Source: Neoarius graeffei
Taxonomy: Eukaryota > Chordata > Actinopteri > Siluriformes > Ariidae
Direction: 5' to 3'
DNA length: 64,000 nucleotides
NCBI RefSeq assembly: GCF_027579695.1
Contig: NC_083592.1
Location: 35,036,714-35,100,713 of the forward strand
Part shown: piece by piece, positions 57,001-64,000 of the stretch
How the letters are laid out: every line of letters starts with the position of its first letter
How positions within the stretch are numbered: the first letter of the stretch is position 1
Program-made: the position numbers and the translations under genes
The notes under the pieces: model-generated
The model's database searches: none
Told to the model about the DNA's origin: nothing
Seen by the model: only the letters and a program-made list of their open reading frames with translations

Positions 57001-57114
57001 CTTTATGTAGAGCAACATATCTTTAAAAAATGTCAGGGATATGTACCATATATGCTATTAATACAGGGATAATAAAGGAAAGGAGAGACGAGCTGTCAAC
57101 GAGGGAATAGAAAT

Positions 57115-57245
57115 ATCAGTGCTGTAGATGGAGGGAAACCAGCTCGGCACAGAGACACTTTGAAATTAAGAGTGACAGTGCTGACCTCAATATCAACTCC
57201 AGACAGTGAACATGAAGGTGAATGTGTCTTGAGGTCAGGAAATGT
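57115..57245 (+). repeat. Degenerate relative of 54820-54925
   Basis: GAAATTAAGAG, CAGTGAACATGAAGGTGAAT and CTTGAGGTCAGGAAATGT recur in the same order as in 54830-54915. The deduced peptide TSISTPDSEHEG parallels TPLLTPNSEHEV. Confidence 0.55.
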
Positions 57246-57933
57246 ATTCTAGGATAAAACTGCAAGACTACAAATCAGAATATGGGTTATCATGCAGATT
57301 TTCTGGTTCTCATCTGCAGTCCTCTGGTTACATTTTTTGTGAACCTGCCCTGAACTCCCAAACACCGAAATAATTTGCTTACAATGGTATCCAAGCTGAT
57401 GCACGAGTTCTAATAATGGCTGATATTTCAGTAATTTTGAAATATAGCATAAATCCAGAGATACAAGTCAAAGCAGCAGCCCACTTCAATAAGTACAGAT
57501 TTCAAGCCTCATTTACTATTATAAGATCAGGGGTATTTTGAATGTTATTGTCAGATCTACTATGTTGGAACCAGTTCATCTTTACAGTACTATGGTTATA
57601 AACCTTGATATCCTGTCCACAATTTATTTTTCTCAGGTCCTTTAAAACCAGATCAACCAGGCAGTCATGTCTGGCCATATACAGTACAAAATACACTCTA
57701 TTCTGATAATGATTCATCTGTGATTTTTATAAATATGTCATTTGTCAACCACAGGGTTAGACAAGACATGCATGTACGTAATAAATTGTACAGCATCAGA
57801 ACTGGCCTTGCATGTTTAAGACATGGAACAAGTTGGAACAAATTACAGCACGAAGTAGCACTTGAAGGATATGCAGAGGAGGTGTTTTACTATCACAAAC
57901 AATACAACCACACTGTTTATTTTATCTGAAAAA
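57246..57933. other. Unassigned degenerate DNA
   Basis: Frames such as VRNKLYSIRTGLACLRHG and WNKLQHEVALEGYAEEV look like decayed coding text but match no family I know; it may continue the unit that begins at 57115. Confidence 0.3.
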
Positions 57934-59065
57934 TACAACCCCAAATCAGAAAAAGTTGGCACGTTATGGAAAATGCAAAGGAAAATAAAAAAAGCAGTCA
58001 TTTCTAAATTTACCGTACTTTGACTTGTATTTCATTGCAGACAGTACGAACCCAAGATATTCCGTGTTTTGTCTGATCAGTTTCATTTCAGGCCTGCAAC
58101 ACATTCTAAAAAAAAGTTTGGATAGGGGCAGTTTAGGGCTAGTAATGAGGTAAAACAATTAAATAATGATGTGGTTTGAAACAGGTGATGTTAACAGGTG
58201 ATTGTAATCATGATTTGGTACAAAACCAGTGTCCAGGAAAGGCCTAGTCTTTGAGGAGCAAAGATGGGCCGAGGATCTCCAGTTTGTGAACAAATGCATG
58301 AGAAAATTACTGAAATGTTTGAAAACAATGTTCCTCAAAGAAAGATAAGAAGCTATTTGGAAATTTCACCCTCTGCGGTGAAATGAAATATCATGAAACG
58401 ATTCAAGGAATCTGAAGGAATTTCAGTGCGTTAAGGGCAAGGGCTCAAGCCTAAGCTGAACACTCGTGATCTCTGATCCCTCAGATGGCACTGCATCAAG
58501 AACCATCATTCATCTATAGCTGATATAACCATATGGGCTCGGGATTATTTTGGCAAACCTTTGTCAAGCACCACAATATAGGGATACATCCACAAATGCC
58601 AGTTAAAATGTTACTGTGCAAAAAAGGAAGCCCTTTTTTAAACTGTGTTCAGAAATGCTGTTGAGTTCTCTGGGCTTGGAGGCATCTGGGATGGACCATC
58701 ACACAGTGGAAATGTGTACTGTGGTCAGACGAGTCAGTATTCCAGGTCTTTTTTTTGTAAGAAATGGACGCCATGTGCTCGAGAACAAAGATAAAAAGGA
58801 CCACCCAGACTGTTACCAGCAACAAGTCCAAAAACCAGGGTGTGTCATGGTATGGGGTTGTGTCAGTGCCCTTGGCAGAGGTAACTTACACTTCTGTGAT
58901 GGCAGCATTAATGCAGGAAAGTAAACTGAGATGTTGGAGCAACATATTCTGCCTTCAAGACGACGTCTTTTCCAGGGATATTTCAACAAGACAATCAAAA
59001 ACCACATTCCGCACACATTACAAAGGCATGACTGTGGAAGAAGAGGGTGCCTGTTGTCTCTGTAC

Positions 59066-59895
59066 TAGGGTGCATCAGTTGCCCTCACTTTCATAAAATC
59101 TGATGCATTTTTGTTTGGGTGTTCCTTTTCACCAATAAAGACATCCTGTAAAATTTTTTGACCATATTCAAAAGTCTAATGGTGGCACCATGAGGTTCAT
59201 TTTTTGCCAAAAAACGCTTATTTTATGTTTTCGCGGAAGGTTTGAATCACAATGTTGGACTCCATTTATTGATTTCTTGTGACCCAGAGATCATGTTAAG
59301 AACCTTTGCAAGGAATTGAGAAGCATTAATGTGATTCATAATACATTTGTATTGTTTAAAAGTAGTTGAACAATGATTCAATGAACAGCTAAAACTCAAA
59401 CTGTGCTTGATAATATATTTAGAATATGTACTAAAAATGTGTATCTAAGATATTTGGTATACTCCAGGGGTCTTCAATCCTATCCACAAAGGGCCAGTGT
59501 GGCTGCAGGCTTTCATTCCAACCAAGCAGGAGCTACACCTGATTTCACTTGTTTAATCATTTCATCCTCGTCTCCAATCAACAATCAAGTGAGCCTCCAA
59601 TTTGGCTGTAATGAAAGCCTGCAGCTACACCGGCCCTTTGCGGATAGGATTGAAGACCCCTGGTATACTCTATAAGGTGCCATAATGTTTCATGAAAAGT
59701 GATCGAAATTTTGTCATAAAAGTCATAAAATAGCAGCTTTTTCCATAACTTTGAGCTCCTGGTGCCACCATTAAACTTTTGAATTTTGTCAAAATATTTC
59801 ACCCAGTGTGTTTTCTTACCAAAAGGAACATAAAAACAAAAATGCATCATGATCAGAGGAACTTTTCATTTTTAGGGGGCAACTGATGCACCCTA
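59066..59895. mobile_element. hAT-type MITE in the Tc1 transposase gene
   Basis: Perfect 8-bp duplication CTCTGTAC (59058-59065 and 59896-59903). Both ends read TAGGGTGCATCAGTTGCC inwards. No transposase. It holds a smaller element at 59465-59662. Confidence 0.92.
59465..59662. mobile_element. Small hAT-type MITE nested in the hAT MITE (198 bp)
   Basis: Perfect 8-bp duplication GTATACTC (59457-59464 and 59663-59670). The ends CAGGGGTCTTCAATCCTATC are inverted repeats that extend inwards (AAAGGGCC, GCTGCAGGCTTTCATT). Confidence 0.94.
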
Positions 59896-60200
59896 CTCTG
59901 TACCCAACAGAGAATGTGTGGAGAATTTTGAAACAAAAAATATAACAATGACCCCATACTGTTGAACAGCTTAAGACCTGTTTGCAGGAAAAATGTGACA
60001 AAATAACACCTGAAATGCTTCACCACTTGGTGTCTTCAGTTTCTAAACATCTTTTAAGTGTTGTGAGAAGTGCCAACTTTTTTTTTTTTTTGAAATGTGT
60101 TACAAGAATCAAAATTGAAATAAGTTATTTTGATAAAACAATAAAAATAAAGCAGTAAAACATCAAATAATGTGTTGCTGTGTTGTGTTTAATACATGTC

Positions 60201-61095
60201 AACCATGATTTATAAATCGTTGTTTTCACTTTTAATTTCAATATGCCTGCCCAAGGAGGAAATATGACTTTTTGTTTTGTTATTCATTTTTTAGATTTTG
60301 AAATGAAAATCAAAACACCATTAGTTTTTAATTTTCTTATTTCTGTTTCTGAAATGAAAATAGAATAACCAAATTGTACACAGACCATGATGTTTGCATG
60401 AATGAGCAGGCGTTCCTCTTAAAGTGGCTGGTGATTAACATTTATTACAGCAAATTGATGTTATTAATGTACAGTCATTACTACCTGCTGTTATATTGTC
60501 ATATTTTTTATATGATTGAGAATGGGAAAATTAAAAGTTTTACTTAACTGTGTCATCATGTTAAACCATCAAATCCACTTTGACTTCGTTATCTTGTGCA
60601 CATCTTTGTGAACAACCTGAATTGCAGATGTTACATTTCTGACTTGCAGGTTATATTGCAAATAAACTTGCAATTTTTTTTTTGCGGTCCGGTTTCCATC
60701 AAATCCTGCGCTCTGATTGGCTGGCGAGTGGGTCTGTATTCTACGATACGGACCCCAGTTACGGACCCCGGTTACAGACCTCTGGCGACTCGCTCATTCA
60801 CAACAACAACAACAACAACGAACATAGTAGCAATTTTTGTTCATATTTATCTTTTTTTTTATAAGATTTATTTATAAGATTATCAAAAATCTTATAAATT
60901 TTTGCCAGCATTTCTCAGGAGAATAGCATTCATTTTACAGCATGGATAGCGATAACGACAGTCTTCACAGAGAAAGCGAGTTTTACTACCCTGAGGAAGA
61001 AGAAATAAAATAAAACATTTCAGGAGAAAGCTAAAAACCTCTAACTGTTGCTAAAGCCGAGCAAAAACATGGCTGAATCCTGAATGACTCAATTT
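60201..61095. other. Unassigned; ORF stub at 60942
   Basis: At 60942-61013 the plus strand encodes MDSDNDSLHRESEFYYPEEE followed by EIK and a stop. It is an acidic N-terminus of the kind found at the start of transposon proteins, but not enough to name one. An ACA run lies near 60803. Nothing else is seen. Confidence 0.35.
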
Positions 61096-62640
61096 TGTAC
61101 AAGCCTGATTCCAAAAAAGTTGGGAAAAAGTACAAATTGTAAATAAAAGCAGAATGCAATAATTTACAAATCTCAAAAACTGATATTGTATTCACAATAG
61201 AACATAGACAACATATCAAATGTCGAAAGTGAGACATTTTGAAATTTCATGCCAAATATTGGCTCGTTTGAAATTTCATGACAGCAACACATCTCAAAAA
61301 AGTTGGGACAGGGGCAATAAGAGGCTGGAAAAGTTAAAGGTACAAAAAAGGAACAGCTGGAGGACCAAATTGCAACTCATTAGGTCAATTGGCAATAGGT
61401 CATTAACATGACTGGGTATAAAAAGAGCATCTTGGAGTGGCAGCGGCTCTCAGAAGTAAAGATGGGAAGAGGATCACCAATCCCCCTAATTCTGCACCGA
61501 CAAATAGTGAAGCAATATCAGAAAGGAGTTCGACAGTGTAAAATTGCAAAGAGTTTGAACATATCATCATCTACAGTGCATAATATCATCAAAAGATTCA
61601 GAGAATCTGGGAGAATCTCTGTGCGTAAGGGTCAAGGCCGGAAAACCATACTGGGTGCCCGTGATCTTCGGGCCCTTAGACGGCACTGCATCACATACAG
61701 GCATGCTTCTGTATTGGAAATCACAAAATGGGCTCAGGAATATTTCCAGAGAACATTATCTGTGAACACAATTCACCGTGCCATCCGCCACTGCCAGCTA
61801 AAACGCTATAGTTCAAAGAAGGAGCCGTATCTTAACATGATCCAGAAGCGCAGACGTCTTCTCTGGGCCAAGGCTCATTTAAAATGGACTGTGGCAAAGT
61901 GGAAAACTGTTCTGTGGTCAGACGAATCAAAATTTGAAGTTCTTTATGGAAATCAGGGACGCCGTGTCATTCGGACTAAAGAGGAGAAGGACGATCCAAG
62001 TTGTTATCAGCGCTCAGTTCAGAAGCCTGCATCTCTGATGGTATGGGATTGCATTAGTGCGTGTGGCATGGGCAGCTTACACATCTGGAAAGACACCATC
62101 AATGCTGAAAGGTATATCCAGGTTCTAGAGCAACATATGCTCCCATCCAGACAACGTCTCTTTCAGGGAAGACCTTGCATTTTCCAACATGACAATGCCA
62201 AACCACATACTGCATCAATTACAGCATCATGGCTGTGTAGAAGAAGGGTCCGGGAACTGAAATGACAAAAAAGACCTAAGACAGTTGAGCAACTAGAATC
62301 CTACATTAGACAAGAATTGGTTAGCATTCCTATGCCTAAACTTGAGCAACTTGTCTCCTCAGTCCCCAGACGTTTACAGACTGTTGTAAAGAGAAAAGGG
62401 GATGTCTCACAGTGGTAAACATGGCCTTGTCCCAACTTTTTTGAGATGTGTTTTTGTCATGAAATTTAAAATCACCTAATTTTTCTCTTTAAATGACACA
62501 TTTTATCAGTTTAAACATTTGATATGTCATCTATATTCTATTCTGAATAAAATATGGAATTTTGAAACTTCCACATCATTGCATTCCGTTTTTATTTACA
62601 ATTTGTACTTTGTCCCAACTTTTTTGGAATCGGGGTTGTA
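61096..62640 (+). mobile_element. Tc1-like transposon, copy 2 (1.55 kb)
   Basis: Sister of the element at 31091-32671. Left end TACAAGCCTGATTCCAAAAA and right end inverted TACAACCCCGATTCCAAAAA. TA at both borders, inverted repeats of about 210 bp. Confidence 0.94.
61462..62418 (+). pseudogene. Tc1-family transposase copy 2, broken
   Basis: The start [20 protein letters not shown] is intact, and the frame is open to 62265. The helix-turn-helix ([16 protein letters not shown]), the [10 protein letters not shown] linker, the first Asp in [14 protein letters not shown] and the second in [10 protein letters not shown] are all present. A 66-bp deletion after the REL segment removes the last block, [10 protein letters not shown] with the catalytic Glu. 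Reading then meets TGA (62263-62265) at the same codon position as in copy 1. The C-terminal end (SQW, TAA 62418) follows after the stop. Inactive. Confidence 0.94.
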
Positions 62641-63345
62641 TAAATAGGGGACTACATAGGCAGCAAAATGTAGGGTTTTTTTTTCCTGCCATGGAAGTGC
62701 ACTTGTATACTGAGGAGGAAGCAATTTGCATTACAGCCGTGAATGAGGATTCAAAATGGTGGCTCCGCTCGGTTTTCCCTTTCGGGCGCTCTCGTTTTCT
62801 GTTAGAATTTCTCATCTCTCATCTCATTATCTGTATCCTTCTACAGGGTCGCAGGCAAGCTGGAGCCTATCCCAGCTGACTATGGGCGAAAGGCGGGGTA
62901 CACCCTGGACAAGTCGCCAGGTCATCACAGGGCTGACACACAGACACAGACAACCATTCACACTCACACCTACGGTCAATTTAGAGTCACCAGTTAACCT
63001 AACCTGCATGTCTTTGGACTGTGGGGGAAACCGGAGCACCCGGAGAAAACCCACGCGGACATGGGGAGAACATGCAAACTCCGCACAGAAAGGCCCTCGC
63101 CGGCCCCGGGGCTCGAACCCGGACCTTCTTGCTGTGAGGCGACAGCGCTAACCACTACACCACCATGCCGCCCTGTTAGAATTTGGTTAAGAAAAAAATA
63201 AATATATTATTTACCAGCTTAAGGTCGATCCGTATGGTGAAATACCGTGACCTCGGCCTTGAATACTGACCTCGGCTTGGTCAGTACTTTCAAGCCCTCA
63301 GTCACGGTATTTCACGATATGAACCTCCCCGCTAGTAAATTTTAT
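62641..63345. mobile_element. Unclassified repeat with fold-back end, carrying a SINE
   Basis: A short frame (MEVHLYTEEEAICITAVNED at 62691) precedes the SINE. Behind it, 63212-63341 is an imperfect inverted repeat (GTGAAATACCGTGAC in one arm, GTCACGGTATTTCAC in the other). This looks like the end of a DNA element, but no terminal repeat for the left side is seen. Confidence 0.4.
62811..63172 (-). repeat. SINE copy with target duplication
   Basis: Full-length minus-strand copy with a slightly shortened tail region. Duplication CTGTTAGAATTT at 62799-62810 and 63173-63184. Confidence 0.94.
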
Positions 63346-63489
63346 ATATATGCACTGTTGAGTTGGCATTTAATGCTGCAGTGTTGTATTTTATATAATG
63401 GCCCATTTTCACAAATATTGTAATATTGTACCTCTAGACCACCATAGTGAAAATATAACTACTTAGTTTTTTTAGTAGGAACTTTTCTG

Positions 63490-63571
<82 letters not shown>

Positions 63572-64000
63572 GCCATCCAATTCACAATATAAATTGTGCT
63601 TCCACTGGCAAAATGCAAAAACACTCTTCTGAGGTCCGGTCCCTGTTGGGTGCAATATTTCATATACTGTAATTGTGAAAGTTTTTGCACTACTCCACTT
63701 GGAGATTTTAAACGGCCCAGAACCTATACAATTTACATTATAGTTGTGTTAGCATGACCTTTGTGCTAGAATACTTTTGAGAAACCATCAGAGATCAAGC
63801 TGACATTCTCACCATCCATCCAACTGACCTTAAAATCTTATGGCCCTGGGTTTAGATAGACTCTTGAATCATTTTTAAAAAGTCCCCTGAGGAACAGCAG
63901 GGAGTGGTCCTGAGAAAAAGCTTGCATATTTAGCACAGTTATCCCATATTTTTAAGGCCAGGTGTTTCATTAAAAAGTAACCTTTATATAGTTTTATGAA
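63346..64000. other. No gene seen; microsatellite
   Basis: CA run at 63490-63511 followed by a TA run to 63561. The remaining DNA has no recognised content. Confidence 0.55.

Larger units (their letters stand above)
58264..60075 (+). pseudogene. Tc1-family transposase, strongly decayed
   Basis: Starting at MGRGSPVCEQMHEKITEMFE the frame keeps pieces typical of the family: QRKIRSYLEISPSAV, VWWSDES-like TVVRRVSIPG, HPDCYQQQVQKPGCVMVWGC, GNLHFCDGSINA, EMLEQHILPSRRRLFQG, NVWRILK and at the end TCLQEKCDK. The order and distance follow the transposases at 31455 and 61462. Many frameshifts and stops are present, and the catalytic blocks are only partly readable. Confidence 0.8.
57934..60200 (+). 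mobile_element. Older Tc1-like element with a two-level hAT nest
   Basis: The left end TACAACCCCAAATCAGAAAA is close to the ends of the sister elements at 31091 and 61096. The transposase remnant and AACTTTTTTTTTTTTTTGAA near 60077 mark the inner side of the right arm; the right terminus is too worn to fix. Inserts at 59066-59895 split the gene. Confidence 0.75.

Overview
The window reads as intergenic and intronic DNA from a teleost fish. It is AT-rich with many microsatellites, and it is packed with teleost-type repeats: more than twenty copies of one tRNA-derived SINE, four Tc1-like elements, hAT and PIF/Harbinger elements and their miniature derivatives, Crypton-like tyrosine-recombinase relics, L2-like and RTE-like LINEs, and an LTR. 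No bacterial-style operons, rRNA operon or CRISPR array is present. A catfish-like (siluriform) source is possible from the repeat mix, but this is only an inference.

Layout. 1-1500: two SINEs next to a TA run, the second split by a Harbinger MITE. 2002-3840: two copies of another Harbinger MITE in opposite orientation, both keeping a short ORF. 4450-6966: a Tc1 element carrying a Harbinger fragment (with a MADF-domain start) and a SINE. 8326-9343: three SINEs nested in one another. 9590-10145: end of a LINE with a restriction-like endonuclease. 12555-14830: two LINE 3' ends, one holding a SINE and the other a Harbinger MITE. 15180-16390: THAP exon plus a SWIM zinc-finger gene on the opposite strand. 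16568-19545: Tc1 MITE, SINE, other MITE. 22555-24280: tandem Crypton-like relics. 26055-26508: 76-bp satellite. 29367-30785: RTE LINE with TSD. 31091-32671 and 61096-62640: two sister Tc1 copies. 32929-33315: LTR. 35217-37624: an old SINE split by a TTAA-flanked THAP element that itself carries a younger SINE. 38640-42190: an L2-like LINE split by a hAT element (38809-41189) that contains a 609-bp near-perfect palindrome. 42560-43051: hAT MITE. 57934-60200: a Tc1 element split by a hAT MITE that is split by a second hAT MITE.

The only convincing host gene is a first coding exon at 44695-44758 (+), a signal-peptide exon with a good splice donor, downstream of a CpG-rich stretch. If it is real, 44759-64000 is its first intron, which would explain why only repeats follow.

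Most of the biology here is insertion history. Target-site duplications, terminal inverted repeats and restored reading frames allow the order of many insertions to be read directly. The most unusual items are the THAP/SWIM/P2X7-like element relics, the giant palindrome inside the hAT element, the composite tRNA-5S repeat, and the repeated Crypton-like N-terminal exons.
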